Assembly (NCBI GenBank): GCA_027491085.1
Contig: JAIXWW010000021.1
Location: forward strand, 1 to 64,000
Reading direction: 5' to 3'
DNA length: 64,000 bases
DNA from: Bacteroidota bacterium
Lineage (GTDB): Bacteria; Bacteroidota; Bacteroidia; UKL13-3
Shown here: piece after piece, positions 52,394 to 62,800 of the stretch
Layout of the letters: the number at the start of each line of letters is the position of its first letter
How positions within the stretch are numbered: position 1 is the stretch's first letter
Translations under genes and position numbers: made by a program
Notes under the pieces: model-generated
Told to the model about the DNA's origin: nothing
Databases searched by the model: none
What the model saw: only the letters and a program-made list of their open reading frames with translations

Positions 52394-54391
52394 ATGTTAG
52401 ATTCAAAAATTCCTCAAGGCCCAATAGAATCAAAATGGACTAAGTACAAATCTACAGTTCCATTGGTAAATCCTGCTAACAAACGTAGTTTAGAAATTAT
52501 AGTTGTTGGAACAGGTTTGGCAGGTGCTTCGGCTGCTGCTACACTAGCCGAGTTAGGTTATAAAGTTAAAGCTTTTTGTTTTCAAGATTCTCCTCGTAGA
52601 GCGCACTCAATTGCTGCTCAAGGAGGTATAAATGCTGCTAAAAATTATCAAAATGATGGTGACTCAGTTTACCGTTTATTTTACGATACTATTAAAGGTG
52701 GTGATTACCGTGCGCGCGAAGCAAACGTTCATCGTTTAGCTGAAGTAAGTGGGAATATTATTGACCAATCTGTAGCTAGTGGTGTACCTTTTGCTCGCGA
52801 ATATGGAGGGTTATTAAGTAACCGTTCGTTTGGTGGAACACAAGTGCAACGTACTTTTTATGCTGCTGGTCAAACTGGTCAACAGTTATTATTAGGTGCT
52901 TACTCTGGTTTACAACGCCAAGTTGGTTTAGGTAATGTGCGTTTATACTCACGCCACGAAATGTTAGATGTGGTTAATATTGATGGCAAATGCCGCGGTA
53001 TCATAGCTCGCGATTTGGTTTCAGGTAAATTAGAGCGCCACTTTGGACATGCAGTATTATTATGTACTGGTGGATACGGGAACGTATTTTTCCTTTCAAC
53101 CAATGCAATGGGAAGTAACGTAACTGCAGCTTGGAAAGCACATAAAAAAGGTGCATTCTTTGGCAATCCTTGTTATACTCAAATTCACCCAACTTGTATT
53201 CCAGTTTCTGGCGATCACCAATCAAAATTAACTTTGATGAGTGAATCATTACGTAACGATGGTCGTATTTGGGTTCCAAAACGCAAAGAAGATGCAGCTG
53301 CTATTCGCGAAGGAAAATTAAATCCTAACGATTTAAAAGAAGAAGATAGAGATTATTACTTAGAAAGACGTTATCCTGCGTTTGGTAATTTAGTACCTCG
53401 CGATGTGGCTTCTCGTGCTGCTAAAGAGCGTTGCGATGCTGGTTTTGGTGTGAATAAAACAGGCGAAGCTGTTTATTTAGATTTTGCTTTCAACATGAAG
53501 TATAAATATGGTAAACAAGTAGCTACTTTAAAACATATTACTGACCCAACAGAAGAGCAATTAACTGCTTTTGGCCACGAAGTAATTAAAGAAAAATATG
53601 GTAATTTATTTGACATGTACAAACAAATTACTGGAGTTGATCCTTACAAAAACCCAATGATGATTTACCCTGCGGTACATTATACCATGGGTGGTTTATG
53701 GGTTGATTATAACTTAATGACAACCGTTCCTGGTTTATACGCTTTAGGCGAAGCTAATTTCTCTGACCACGGTGCTAACCGTTTAGGAGCATCGGCTTTA
53801 ATGCAAGGTTTGGCTGATGGTTACTTTGTAATTCCTTACACTATTGGTGCTTATTTAGCTAACGAAATCAGTGTAAAACCTATTTCTACAGACCATGAAG
53901 CATTTGTAAAAGCAGAAAACGAAGTTAGCGATAGATTGAACAAATTATTAGCTATTAAAGGAACTAAACCTGTAGATTATTTCCACAAACGTTTAGGTAA
54001 AATTATGTGGGATAAATGTGGTATGGCTCGTAATGTAGAAGGTTTAACTTGGGCTATTTCTGAAATTCAAAAAATTAGAGAAGAGTTTTGGAAAGATGTG
54101 CGTGTACCGGGCGATGCTAATGAGTTTAATCCTGAATTAGAAAAAGCTGGTCGTGTAGCAGATTTTATTGAATTAGGCGAACTAATGTGTAAAGATGCTT
54201 TAGAGCGTAACGAAAGCTGTGGAGGTCACTTCCGCGAAGATTACCAAACTGAAGAAGGTGAAGCATTGCGCGATGATGAAAACTTCAAACATGTAGCTGC
54301 TTGGCAGTTCAACGAAGTTGGTAATTGGACTCTAAACAAAGAAGACTTAGTTTACGAAAACATAAAAATTGCACAACGTAGCTATAAATAA
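52394..54391 (+). CDS. sdhA: Succinate dehydrogenase / fumarate reductase flavoprotein subunit
   Basis: SdhA carries covalently bound FAD and oxidises succinate to fumarate in the TCA cycle. The 665-residue protein has the FAD fold [20 protein letters not shown] near 37, the flavin-attachment segment [14 protein letters not shown] near 72, YTQIHPTC in the capping region, and the catalytic block [12 protein letters not shown] and [19 protein letters not shown] near 455. The length is typical for the B-type enzyme. It lies 34 bases after sdhC. Confidence 0.97.
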   Translation: MLDSKIPQGPIESKWTKYKSTVPLVNPANKRSLEIIVVGTGLAGASAAATLAELGYKVKAFCFQDSPRRAHSIAAQGGINAAKNYQNDGDSVYRLFYDTIKGGDYRAREANVHRLAEVSGNIIDQSVASGVPFAREYGGLLSNRSFGGTQVQRTFYAAGQTGQQLLLGAYSGLQRQVGLGNVRLYSRHEMLDVVNIDGKCRGIIARDLVSGKLERHFGHAVLLCTGGYGNVFFLSTNAMGSNVTAAWKAHKKGAFFGNPCYTQIHPTCIPVSGDHQSKLTLMSESLRNDGRIWVPKRKEDAAAIREGKLNPNDLKEEDRDYYLERRYPAFGNLVPRDVASRAAKERCDAGFGVNKTGEAVYLDFAFNMKYKYGKQVATLKHITDPTEEQLTAFGHEVIKEKYGNLFDMYKQITGVDPYKNPMMIYPAVHYTMGGLWVDYNLMTTVPGLYALGEANFSDHGANRLGASALMQGLADGYFVIPYTIGAYLANEISVKPISTDHEAFVKAENEVSDRLNKLLAIKGTKPVDYFHKRLGKIMWDKCGMARNVEGLTWAISEIQKIREEFWKDVRVPGDANEFNPELEKAGRVADFIELGELMCKDALERNESCGGHFREDYQTEEGEALRDDENFKHVAAWQFNEVGNWTLNKEDLVYENIKIAQRSYK

Positions 54392-54393
54392 AA

Positions 54394-54433
54394 GTTAATA
54401 AGTTAAAAGGTTAGCAGTTTATTTAGTTAAACC
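54394..54433. repeat. Short period-8 repeat between sdhA and sdhB
   Basis: GTTAATAA, GTTAAAAG and GTTAGCAG follow one another from 54394, with a further GTTAAACC at 54426. It is short and AT-rich and may have no function. It resembles the period-7 and period-9 arrays elsewhere in the window in style only. Confidence 0.35.
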
Positions 54434-54467
54434 AAAAACCAATAATCAACCAATAAAATTAAATAAA

Positions 54468-55235
54468 ATGAGCGGAAATATGAATATCAACTTAAAAGTT
54501 TGGCGCCAAAAAAATGGCAAAAGCCAAGGTAAATTAGTTGATTACAAAGTAGAAGGTGTATCGCCTGATATGTCATTCCTTGAAATGTTTGACGTGTTAA
54601 ATGATAGATTAGTAAGCGAGGGTAAAGATGAGCCTATCGCTTTCGATCACGATTGTAGAGAAGGTATTTGTGGTATGTGTAGTATGTACATCAATGGTCG
54701 TCCGCATGGACCTAACCAAGGTGTAACTACTTGCCAATTACACATGCGTAGCTTCAAAGATGGAGATACCATTGTGGTTGAACCATGGAGAGCTGCTGCA
54801 TTTCCAGTTATAAAAGATTTAGCTGTTGATAGATCAGCGTTTGATAGAATTATTGCATCAGGAGGTTTTATTTCGGTAAATACTGGTAACGCGCAAGATG
54901 CTAATAGCTTACCTATTGCAAAAGACAATGCAGACGAAGCTTTTGCTGCTGCTGCTTGTATTGGCTGTGGTGCTTGTGTAGCTGCTTGTAAAAATTCAAG
55001 TTCTATGTTATTTGTTTCAGCTAAAGTTTCGCAATTGGCATTATTACCTCAAGGCGATCCTGAAAGAAATACACGTGTATTAAACATGGTTGCACAAATG
55101 GATTCTGAAGGTTTTGGTGCTTGTACTAATACTGGTGCTTGTTCAGCTGAGTGCCCTAAAGAAATTTCATTAACCAATATTGCTCGCTTAAACCGTGAGT
55201 ATTTTGCTGCACAATTAGGTTCAGACAGAAGCTAA
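54468..55235 (+). CDS. sdhB: Succinate dehydrogenase / fumarate reductase iron-sulfur subunit
   Basis: SdhB passes electrons from the flavin to quinone through three iron-sulfur clusters. In the 255-residue protein the [2Fe-2S] ligands are Cys63, Cys68, Cys71 and Cys89 ([10 protein letters not shown]...TTC). The [4Fe-4S] and [3Fe-4S] ligands are in [11 protein letters not shown] (~164) and [12 protein letters not shown] (~220). All three sets are complete. It is 76 bases after sdhA and is followed by a terminator, closing the operon. Confidence 0.97.
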   Translation: MSGNMNINLKVWRQKNGKSQGKLVDYKVEGVSPDMSFLEMFDVLNDRLVSEGKDEPIAFDHDCREGICGMCSMYINGRPHGPNQGVTTCQLHMRSFKDGDTIVVEPWRAAAFPVIKDLAVDRSAFDRIIASGGFISVNTGNAQDANSLPIAKDNADEAFAAAACIGCGACVAACKNSSSMLFVSAKVSQLALLPQGDPERNTRVLNMVAQMDSEGFGACTNTGACSAECPKEISLTNIARLNREYFAAQLGSDRS

Positions 55236-55257
55236 TTTTCAAGGCAATAATTACCTG

Positions 55258-55298
55258 AAAATCCATTAACAGTAATTTTACAGTTAATGGATTTTTTT
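55258..55298 (+). terminator. Terminator of the sdhCAB operon
   Basis: A stem of about 13 bp (55258-55270 with 55283-55295) with a partly paired 12-base loop is followed by a T run, starting 23 bases after the sdhB stop. Confidence 0.85.
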
Positions 55299-55370
55299 AT
55301 TTTCATTATTTGCAACAAAAAGCACTAATTTGCTGTCATTAAATTCAATAGTTATAACTACACTATAATC

Positions 55371-58067
55371 GTGATAAAAAATTATTTCAAACCATATTTT
55401 TTACTTTTAATATTCAGCTTAATTGCCCAATTAGCATTGGCTACACATTACCGAGCTGGAGAGATTATATATAGGAATTTATCGGGTTTTAATTATGAAA
55501 TTACTGTTTATACTTATACAGATCAATACCAACTAGGGGCAGACCCTGGGACAGCATCTATAGTCCTTGATTTTGGTGATGGTAAAGTGGAAACTATCAA
55601 TAGAACTGCAGTTGATATTTTGCTGAGTGATGTGGCATACGGTGTTAAAAGAAATACATACAAAACTACTCATACCTACACAGGAAGTAGAACTTTTCAA
55701 TTATGTGTTATAGATAAAAATAGAGTAAATAATATTTTAAATATTAATGATGGAAGATCTGTTAATATTCCTTTTGCTGTTACATCGCAAATAGTAATTG
55801 GTTCAGGTTTTAGCAATCAATCTCCAATTTTACTCTCACTTCCCATTGATAGAGGTTGTGTGAATAAACCCTTTGTTCATAATCCAAGTGCCTACGACCC
55901 TGATGGAGACAGTTTAGTATACGAAATTAAACCACCGCTCTCGGCTTGTGATGAGGTAGTTCCGGGTTTTCAAATACCAGAATATACTGACTCCTTTTCA
56001 ATCAATCAAAGTACTGGTTTGTTAACTTGGAGAAGTCCAAAAAGAGTAGGTATCTATAATATAGTAATAAGGGTAAAAGAATACAGAAGGAATGGAAGTA
56101 TCAAACCAATTTTGGTCGGTTATGTGGATAGAGATATGCAAATTAGAATTTCGGAATGTTTTAATAATCCACCTTTAATTTCTAAGTTAGAAAACGAGTG
56201 TGTTATTGCCGGAACCTTAATTCAGAAAAATATTTCTGCCACAGATGTTGATGTTACCAATACCATTAAATTATCTGCATTTGGAGGTCCGTTTGTTCAA
56301 AAAAATAGCCCAGCGTTTACCAATCCAACAATTGCAAATGGAAATCCAACGGGTTTTTTATTTAATTGGAAACCAGCGTGTACTTCCATAAGAGCAAGTG
56401 AATTCCAAGCTGATTTTAAAGCAGAAGATAATGGTTCTCCAATTCCATTAATTGACGTAAATTCATTTAAAATTAAAGTAATTGGTCCTGCACCTAGTCA
56501 ACTTAAAATTAATCAAGACAGTAATGGATTAAAACTAACTTGGAATCCTGATACTTGCAACTTTGCTTTTGGATATCGAATTTACAGGAAAATTGATAGT
56601 TCAAATTGGACGCCTGCAGCATGTCAAACAGGTGTACCTATCTCTACAGGATTTGTTTTATTAGATACTGTTCAAGGTGTAAATAATACTCAATATTTTG
56701 ACAATAATAATGGAGCGGGTTTATCTCCATTGATAAACTATTGTTATAGAATAACCTCATTTTATTTGGCTAGAAACGATGAAGGAAAAATAGTGCAATT
56801 AGCTGAAAGCTCTGAAGGTAAATCTAGTATTGAAATATGTGCCACTATTATTAGAACCAAACCTATTATAACCAATGTAAGTGTAATTAATACGGACCAA
56901 TCAAAAGGCAGCATTTTTGTTAAATGGTTAAAGCCGCTATTAATAGACAGTTCAGTTTATTTACCACCATATAGTATGCAGTTGCAAAGGTCAATTTATG
57001 GAAGTAATATTTTTAATGATGTCAGTACAGCAAAAGTTTATAATACCTTCAATGCAATTCAAAACGATAGTTTAATTGATTCAAACATTAATACTCAAAA
57101 TAATCAATATAATTATCGGGTAATTTTTTATGCTACTAAAAATGCCAACTTACAATATGTAGATCAGAGTATAAATGCAAGTTCAATTTATGTTAAGCCA
57201 TACAACTCCAATAGAACAGTAGTTTTAAACTATAAATTTGAGGTGCCTTGGCTCAATAAAATGTATGACATATACAAAAAGATTGGTACTGATTTCAAGT
57301 TGATAGGCACTACTTTTAATCAATCATACAGCGATACTGGTTTGGTAAATGGCGAAACATACTGTTATTATATAAAGGCTACAGGATTTTATAATCCTAA
57401 ACTTTTAGCAGATACACTTTTAAATAATTCACAAGAAGTGTGTGGAACTCCAATTGATACAATTCCACCTTGTACGCCAATTTTGTCGTATATAAGTCCT
57501 TGTAATAAATTCAATTCAAGTAATATTATTTTAAATTGGAAATATCCCAATTCGTGCACACAAGATGTAAAAAGTTATAAGGTTTATTACCGAAAGAAAA
57601 TTAAAGATACATGGAGTTTATTGGCAATATTGGGTGCAAATAATTTTTCATATACCGATACAAACTCTTTGCTAAAATACAGCATTGCTGGTTGCTACGC
57701 AGTTACAGCAATAGACTCTATAGGAAACGAAAGTAGTATTAATGGAAATGCATTTTGCATTGATAATTGTCCGTATTATGTTTTACCAAATGTATTTACT
57801 CCAAACAACGATGTAAATAGTTTAAATGAGGTGTTTAAACCATTTCCATATAGATTTATTGAGAAAATTGAATTGCAAATTTTTAATAGATGGGGAGTTC
57901 CTGTTTTTGAAACTACCGATATTGATATAAATTGGAATGGTAAAGATAAAGAAACGGGCAATGAGTTAAGTGCAGGAACCTATTTTTACACTATAAAAAT
58001 ATTTGAGAATTACCTTGGTGGTACAACTGAAAGAAAAGTGAGAGGAACCATTACTATAATAAGGTGA
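55371..58067 (+). CDS. Large secreted protein with T9SS type B (gliding motility-associated) C-terminal domain
   Basis: The 898-residue protein has a signal peptide (to ~25, ALA), then ATHYRAGEIIYRNLSGFNYE, a beginning seen in large Bacteroidota surface proteins. Several fibronectin-III/PKD-like beta domains follow, with VLDFGDGKVETI near 65 and repeated Trp-x-Pro strands. The final ~90 residues are the type B sorting domain: NVFTPNNDVNSLNEVFKPFP, FNRWGVPVFETTD, NWNGKD and LSAGTYFYTIKI. Export by the type IX system to the cell surface follows. The start is GTG at 55371. The adhesive or scaffold role is inferred from the domain types. Confidence 0.9.
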   Translation: MIKNYFKPYFLLLIFSLIAQLALATHYRAGEIIYRNLSGFNYEITVYTYTDQYQLGADPGTASIVLDFGDGKVETINRTAVDILLSDVAYGVKRNTYKTTHTYTGSRTFQLCVIDKNRVNNILNINDGRSVNIPFAVTSQIVIGSGFSNQSPILLSLPIDRGCVNKPFVHNPSAYDPDGDSLVYEIKPPLSACDEVVPGFQIPEYTDSFSINQSTGLLTWRSPKRVGIYNIVIRVKEYRRNGSIKPILVGYVDRDMQIRISECFNNPPLISKLENECVIAGTLIQKNISATDVDVTNTIKLSAFGGPFVQKNSPAFTNPTIANGNPTGFLFNWKPACTSIRASEFQADFKAEDNGSPIPLIDVNSFKIKVIGPAPSQLKINQDSNGLKLTWNPDTCNFAFGYRIYRKIDSSNWTPAACQTGVPISTGFVLLDTVQGVNNTQYFDNNNGAGLSPLINYCYRITSFYLARNDEGKIVQLAESSEGKSSIEICATIIRTKPIITNVSVINTDQSKGSIFVKWLKPLLIDSSVYLPPYSMQLQRSIYGSNIFNDVSTAKVYNTFNAIQNDSLIDSNINTQNNQYNYRVIFYATKNANLQYVDQSINASSIYVKPYNSNRTVVLNYKFEVPWLNKMYDIYKKIGTDFKLIGTTFNQSYSDTGLVNGETYCYYIKATGFYNPKLLADTLLNNSQEVCGTPIDTIPPCTPILSYISPCNKFNSSNIILNWKYPNSCTQDVKSYKVYYRKKIKDTWSLLAILGANNFSYTDTNSLLKYSIAGCYAVTAIDSIGNESSINGNAFCIDNCPYYVLPNVFTPNNDVNSLNEVFKPFPYRFIEKIELQIFNRWGVPVFETTDIDINWNGKDKETGNELSAGTYFYTIKIFENYLGGTTERKVRGTITIIR

Positions 58068-58140
58068 TAATTTTACCAAACAACCAAATAAACATTGATG
58101 TATACCATCAGTATTGTAAATTGAAATGCAAATAAATAAT

Positions 58141-58171
58141 TTGTTACTTATAAATAATATTTTTATATTGT
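58141..58171 (+). promoter_or_regulatory. Possible promoter of dapB
   Basis: TTG (58141-58143) and TATATTGT (58164-58171) are 20 bases apart; the second box differs from TAnnTTTG at two positions. It would place the transcript start near 58178, before the ATG at 58209. Confidence 0.35.
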
Positions 58172-58208
58172 GCATTGAATTTATCAGCCTAAATTAATAA
58201 TAATTTTT

Positions 58209-58949
58209 ATGAAAATAGCCCTACTTGGATATGGAAAAATGGGAAAAGCAATTGAAAAAATTGCTGAAGCCAAAGGTCATGAAATAGTGTATCGTGTTGA
58301 TTTAAATAACGCTTTTGATTTTTTTCCATTAAGTCTTAAGAATGTGGATGTGGCCATAGATTTTAGCATGCCTACTGCTGCAGTTGATAATATTTTAAAA
58401 TGTTTTGAAGCTAAGGTTCCAATAGTAGTTGGTACTACAGGCTGGTACGACCAATTTGATTCAATTAAAGAAAAATGTGAGGCTGAAGGACAAAGTATGG
58501 TTTATAGCAGTAATTTTAGTATTGGGGTAAACATATTTTTTAAAGTCAATAAAATTTTAGCTGAAATTATGAAAAGCCAAGATTATGATGTGATGATTAA
58601 TGAATCGCATCATACAGGCAAGAAAGACCATCCAAGCGGTACAGCCTTAACTTTGGCAAAACAAATTATGGATGAAATTGACAAGAAGGAAAAAATAAAA
58701 GACCGCTTAATGTTTGATACTGAAACGCCTTCACAAAGCACCAAGCCAAACGAGTTGTTAATAGAGAGTTACAGAGAAGGTGATGTAATGGGTGACCATA
58801 CTGTTAGGTATGAAAATGTAATTGATATTATTGAAATTAAACACAGTGCCAAAAGTAGATATGGTTTTGCAAAAGGCGCAATTATGGCTGCCGAATGGAT
58901 TGTAGGCAAAAAAGGAATTTATACCCTTGATGATATTTTAAAATTTTAA
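58209..58949 (+). CDS. dapB: 4-hydroxy-tetrahydrodipicolinate reductase
   Basis: DapB reduces hydroxytetrahydrodipicolinate in lysine and diaminopimelate synthesis. The 246-residue protein has the nucleotide site IALLGYGKMGKAIEKIAE, the VVGTTGWYDQ segment near 77 and the catalytic motif ESHHTGKKDHPSGTALTLAK near 135, with the catalytic His pair and the substrate Lys. It is slightly shorter than the E. coli enzyme, as is usual in Bacteroidota. Two copies of GTTTACC follow its stop directly (58950-58963). lepB begins 95 bases later. Confidence 0.96.
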   Translation: MKIALLGYGKMGKAIEKIAEAKGHEIVYRVDLNNAFDFFPLSLKNVDVAIDFSMPTAAVDNILKCFEAKVPIVVGTTGWYDQFDSIKEKCEAEGQSMVYSSNFSIGVNIFFKVNKILAEIMKSQDYDVMINESHHTGKKDHPSGTALTLAKQIMDEIDKKEKIKDRLMFDTETPSQSTKPNELLIESYREGDVMGDHTVRYENVIDIIEIKHSAKSRYGFAKGAIMAAEWIVGKKGIYTLDDILKF

Positions 58950-59044
58950 GTTTACCGTTTACCCTCTAAAAAGTCATTTTAACATAAACTGCATAATTTA
59001 TACATTCTTAGATTTAAATATGCAGTGCACTTCAACAAAAATTC

Positions 59045-60394
59045 ATGAGTAATTTAAAAGAAAACACAAAGCCTGTAAAAGGTAATTTTTTTTCAGATTT
59101 GTTTAATTATTTTTATAAAAGTCCTAAAGACTTTACGAAAAAACAGTGGACAGTTATCAGTGTTTGGATACTGATTAATATTGTTTGCTTAGTGCTTTAT
59201 ATGGCTGCAGGTGCCTCATTTGGTTTAGCATTGCTTAATTGCCTTTATGGAATACTCATTATTTTTGGATATTTCACCCGACTTATTGCTTTGATTTTAG
59301 CTCCTATTTTTATCCTGATTTTTAAAATTGTTGGATTGGTATTTAAACAAGAAAATGAAATTCAAACAGCTTACGAATGGAGCGATGCGTTGATATTTGC
59401 TACCATAGCAGCCACTATTATCCGCGGATATTTTATGGAAGCATATACCATTCCTACTTCATCTATGGAAAAATCATTATTGGTTGGTGATTTTCTTTTT
59501 GTAAGTAAATACAGTTATGGTAACAGGTTACCTCAAACACCATTGAGTTTTCCTTTTGTTCATAATAAATTGCCTTTTACCGATAATCAAGTGCAATCGT
59601 ATTTAGAATGGATGAAAATGCCCTACACCAGATTATTTGCTATATCTACCATTAAAAACAATGATGTAGTTGTATTCAATTATCCATTTGAAATTGATAA
59701 ACCAACCGATAAAAAGGAAAATTATATTAAACGTTGTGTGGGTATAGCAGGCGATAGTTTAAAAGTAGTGAACCAGCAATTATTTGTAAATAATAAACCA
59801 GCAGATAATCCAGCATTGATGCAACACTTTTATAAGGTTACCACCACCGAAGGCATTAGTGAAAAGTTTATTAAAGACAATGATATTACTGAAGGTGGTG
59901 CTACCGATAAAGGTTATTTATTAATTAACTTAACTAATCCTGCTAAAGAAAAATTGAAAAATTCTCCAGGGGTAGTTTCAATAGAAAGGAACGATACCCA
60001 ATATATCAGTAATTACACATCATTTCAAGAAAAATTCAAGTGGAGTATTGATGATTTTGGACCTATTTACATTCCAAAACAAGGTGATGTAATTGAAATG
60101 AACGAACATAACTACGACATATACGAATTTGCTATTAAGCATTATGAAAACAACCCAACATTTACTTGGGAAAATGGACAAGCCATGCTAGACGGAAAAG
60201 CGGTAAAAACATATCAATTTAAGTATAATTATTACTTTATGATGGGTGATAACCGCGATAATTCAGCCGACAGCCGCTTTTGGGGTTTTGTGCCAGAAAC
60301 ACATATTGTAGGTAAAGCACTTTTTGTTTGGATGAGTTGGGATTCAGGAAACAGCGCAGTAAGATGGAAACGTTTATTTAAATCAATTAAATAA
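59045..60394 (+). CDS. lepB: Signal peptidase I
   Basis: LepB removes signal peptides from exported proteins at the outer face of the inner membrane. The 449-residue protein has three to four membrane segments before the catalytic part. The catalytic serine is Ser140 in IPTSSMEKSLLVGDF, and the general-base lysine is Lys229 (approximately) in NYIKRCVGIAGDS. The closing box MMGDNRDNSADSRFWGFVPE is typical. It is longer than E. coli LepB because of an insertion between residues ~265 and 375. Many signal-peptide-bearing proteins in the window are its likely clients. Confidence 0.95.
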   Translation: MSNLKENTKPVKGNFFSDLFNYFYKSPKDFTKKQWTVISVWILINIVCLVLYMAAGASFGLALLNCLYGILIIFGYFTRLIALILAPIFILIFKIVGLVFKQENEIQTAYEWSDALIFATIAATIIRGYFMEAYTIPTSSMEKSLLVGDFLFVSKYSYGNRLPQTPLSFPFVHNKLPFTDNQVQSYLEWMKMPYTRLFAISTIKNNDVVVFNYPFEIDKPTDKKENYIKRCVGIAGDSLKVVNQQLFVNNKPADNPALMQHFYKVTTTEGISEKFIKDNDITEGGATDKGYLLINLTNPAKEKLKNSPGVVSIERNDTQYISNYTSFQEKFKWSIDDFGPIYIPKQGDVIEMNEHNYDIYEFAIKHYENNPTFTWENGQAMLDGKAVKTYQFKYNYYFMMGDNRDNSADSRFWGFVPETHIVGKALFVWMSWDSGNSAVRWKRLFKSIK

Positions 60395-60415
60395 TTGACT
60401 ATTATTATCGTTACT

Positions 60416-60454
60416 AAAAAAGACCTTTTCTTCAAGTAAAAGGTCTTTTTTTTT
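60416..60454 (+). terminator. Terminator of lepB
   Basis: A 14-bp stem (60416-60429 with 60438-60451) with an 8-base loop is followed by a T run, 21 bases after the lepB stop. Confidence 0.88.
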
Positions 60455-60467
60455 ACCCAAAAATATT

Positions 60468-60475
60468 TAAATTTG
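60468..60475 (+). promoter_or_regulatory. TAnnTTTG box before the heme-motif cluster
   Basis: TAAATTTG is a perfect -7 box, 20 bases before the ATG at 60496; no clear TTG sits at the expected distance because the T run of the lepB terminator is there. It probably drives the whole cluster to the window end. Confidence 0.45.
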
Positions 60476-60495
60476 TTTTGAAAGAAATTAATACA

Positions 60496-60966
60496 ATGCA
60501 AAAAAAATTAACCCTTGTTGCTTTATTGTTTTCTATGGTATTTTTTGCTTGTTCCCATTACGATGAAATTCAAAAAAATAGCAAAGAAAGTAAGGCTAAT
60601 GAAGACGAAAGCCATAATACAGGACAAGATTGTATGAGTTGTCACAATAACGCTTCAAATGAAGCTTCGAGTGAAGGATGGTGGAACGTAGCTGGCTCAG
60701 TATATTCTGGCAATTCACCTGCAAATAATGTAACAGTTGAACTTTGGAGCGAGCCTAATGGTGCAGGTTTTAAAATCTTAACTTTAACATCTGATAAAAA
60801 AGGAAATTTTTACACCAATAAAATTATCAATTTTAATGGTGGATGTTATCCAGTGGTGATTAGTGGTTCAAAAAGAAAGAACATGATTTCTAAATTCATG
60901 GGCGGAATGAGTTGTTCTAATTCAAATTGCCATGGTGGAATAATAGATAATATAAACTTCAATTAA
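60496..60966 (+). CDS. Cytochrome c-motif lipoprotein
   Basis: From the ATG at 60496 there are 156 residues: a lipoprotein signal (Cys19, VFFAC), a heme-attachment motif Cys46-x2-Cys49-His50 (DCMSCHNN), a beta-sandwich-like middle (VAGSVYSGNSPANNVTVELW, then LTSDKKGNFYTN) and a second possible heme site Cys140-x4-Cys145-His146 near the C-terminus. A TTG at 60478 would add six residues before the signal. It begins a group of similar lipoproteins and is expected outside the cytoplasm. Heme binding is inferred from the motifs. Confidence 0.75.
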   Translation: MQKKLTLVALLFSMVFFACSHYDEIQKNSKESKANEDESHNTGQDCMSCHNNASNEASSEGWWNVAGSVYSGNSPANNVTVELWSEPNGAGFKILTLTSDKKGNFYTNKIINFNGGCYPVVISGSKRKNMISKFMGGMSCSNSNCHGGIIDNINFN

Positions 60967-60971
60967 ATTAA

Positions 60972-61325
60972 ATGAAAAAAATACTTTACTCAACATTACT
61001 CATTGGCTTCATTGTTTTAACAGGCTGTTATTACGATAAAGAAGATAAATTGTATCCAAACTCAACAAACAATACAGATTGCAATGCTGTTTTAACCTAC
61101 AATACAGGTATAAAAACAATTATTGATGCAAATTGCGCCTCTTCGGGTTGTCATAATTCTGGAGGTACTTCACCCGATTTATCTACTTATAATTTAGTAA
61201 AGGCCAATGCAACAAAAATTACATTAAGGGCCATTACACAAAAAAACATGCCAGCTCCTTCTGGAATGTCTTCATGTAATATAACAAAATTAGATAATTG
61301 GATAAAAGCAGGAATGGCACAATAA
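60972..61325 (+). CDS. Small cytochrome c-like lipoprotein with CX4CH motif
   Basis: The 117-residue protein has a lipobox (Cys19, VLTGC), then an atypical heme motif Cys55-x4-Cys60-His61 (ANCASSGCHNSGG) and a likely distal Met in KNMPAPSG, followed by ITKLDNWIKAGM, the last helix of a class I cytochrome c fold. The pattern, together with the CX4CH spacing, is shared with the protein at 62801. It starts 5 bases after its neighbour and is almost certainly co-transcribed. Electron transfer is the natural guess. Confidence 0.78.
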   Translation: MKKILYSTLLIGFIVLTGCYYDKEDKLYPNSTNNTDCNAVLTYNTGIKTIIDANCASSGCHNSGGTSPDLSTYNLVKANATKITLRAITQKNMPAPSGMSSCNITKLDNWIKAGMAQ

Positions 61326-61333
61326 GTAAGAAA

Positions 61334-62245
61334 ATGAAAAAAAATATACTTTTTATAACCATGCTTTTAATGGTAAATTTTGCTTGGGCTCAAGATGATT
61401 TACTAGATATGTTAAAAGATGAAAATACAAAATCAAACCCTGTAGTAGCAACCTTTAAAGGAACAAGAATTATTACAGGTCAAAGCAATGAAAATATTTC
61501 CAAGAAACACTTAAACTTCTTGATTCTACATCGTTTTGGTGAATTAAAAGACGATGCATGGTATTATAGTCTTTTAGGAATTGATGCAGCTACAGTTCGT
61601 TTGGCATTTGATTATGGAGTTACAGACAAATTAATGATTGGTGTAGGCCGTAGTTCTGTTGCTAAAATTTATGACTTCAATGTAAAATACAAACTTTTAC
61701 AACAAACAACTGGAGGTAAAAGGAATTCACCATTAGCAATTTCATATTATGGAAACATGGGTCTTAATACAACCACTTTTCCTGATTTAACTAGGAACAA
61801 CTTTTTTACATCCCGTTTAAATTTCTGTAATCAACTAATTTTGGCGCGTAAATTTAATGATAAAGTTTCCTTACAAGTTACGCCAACAATGGTACACAGA
61901 AATTTAGTAGCCAAAACAAGTGATCCTAATTCTGTTTTTGCATTAGGGTTGGGTGGTTCATTTAAAATTACAAGAAGCACAAGGTTTAATATTGAGTATT
62001 ATCCTCGCTTAAATGGCAGAGATGAATTAGCTTCAAATGGTAAAACTTTTAATGATTATTTAGCTATAGGTTTTGATATAGAAACCGGAGGACATGTATT
62101 TCAGTTAATGTTTAGCAATTCTACTTACATGTATGAGCAAGGTTTTGTGGCTCAAACTACTGGTAGTTGGAGTGATTTAGGAATACGTTTAGGTTTTAAC
62201 CTTTCACGTACTTTCTCGTTCGATAACAAAACCAAACATAAATAA
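61334..62245 (+). CDS. DUF5777 family outer-membrane beta-barrel protein
   Basis: From the ATG at 61334 there are 303 residues: a signal peptide ending AWAQ (~19), then the DUF5777 pattern VVATFKGTRIITGQSNENIS, LNFLILHRFGELKDDAWY, IDAATVRLAFDYGVTDKLMI and LSYGxN-like strands ending RLGFNLSRTFSF. The alternating pattern and size fit an outer-membrane barrel of about ten to twelve strands. The 36 bases upstream of the start overlap the previous gene. Function unknown; the setting within heme-motif lipoproteins suggests a shared surface process. Confidence 0.85.
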   Translation: MKKNILFITMLLMVNFAWAQDDLLDMLKDENTKSNPVVATFKGTRIITGQSNENISKKHLNFLILHRFGELKDDAWYYSLLGIDAATVRLAFDYGVTDKLMIGVGRSSVAKIYDFNVKYKLLQQTTGGKRNSPLAISYYGNMGLNTTTFPDLTRNNFFTSRLNFCNQLILARKFNDKVSLQVTPTMVHRNLVAKTSDPNSVFALGLGGSFKITRSTRFNIEYYPRLNGRDELASNGKTFNDYLAIGFDIETGGHVFQLMFSNSTYMYEQGFVAQTTGSWSDLGIRLGFNLSRTFSFDNKTKHK

Positions 62246-62274
62246 ATTTATAAAAATATTCTATAAACAGTACA

Positions 62275-62787
62275 ATGGTTAAATATGTTTCCATATTGGT
62301 AATTGCCTTGTTATGTTGTGGGTTTGTATTCATTAATAAAAATACACCCATTCCAAGTAATGTAATTATTGATAAAATATTGGTAACCAAATCAAGTCAT
62401 AAGATGGAAGTTTTTTCAAATAATAAATTTATAAAAACATACAAAATAGCTTTTGGACGAGGTGGAAACGATGCCAAACAATTTGAGGGCGATAAAAAAA
62501 CACCCGAAGGAATTTATATCATAATCAGTAAAAATAAAGACAGTGGTTACCATAACAATTTAGGTATTTCGTATCCTAATAAGTTCGATATTGAACGCTG
62601 TAAAAAGCTAAACAAACCTACAGGTGGTGATATTAAAATTCATGGATTAAAAAATGGATTTGGATTTATTGGTGGTTTACATCGGTTGTTTGATTGGACC
62701 CTGGGTTGTATTGCTTTAACCAATGATGAAATAGACGAATTAAGTACACATACACCAATTGGCACTGTTATTGAAATAAAAAATTAA
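62275..62787 (+). CDS. L,D-transpeptidase (YkuD) family protein
   Basis: The 170-residue protein has a membrane-anchor or signal segment (~5-20) and a YkuD domain. The catalytic residues are His123 (IKIHGLKNG) and Cys145 in DWTLGCIALTNDEIDEL; the usual Ser before Gly-Cys is Leu-Gly. Family members make 3-3 peptidoglycan crosslinks or attach proteins to peptidoglycan. TPEGIYII near 76 is the typical substrate-side strand. It is in the same orientation as its neighbours, 30 and 14 bases away, so it belongs to the cluster. Confidence 0.88.
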   Translation: MVKYVSILVIALLCCGFVFINKNTPIPSNVIIDKILVTKSSHKMEVFSNNKFIKTYKIAFGRGGNDAKQFEGDKKTPEGIYIIISKNKDSGYHNNLGISYPNKFDIERCKKLNKPTGGDIKIHGLKNGFGFIGGLHRLFDWTLGCIALTNDEIDELSTHTPIGTVIEIKN

Positions 62788-62800
62788 CAAAATAAAGAAA

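Noticed and set aside
52900..53279. Two overlapping minus-strand frames inside sdhA
   Set aside because: Both are antisense to highly conserved SdhA sequence and show no family motif.
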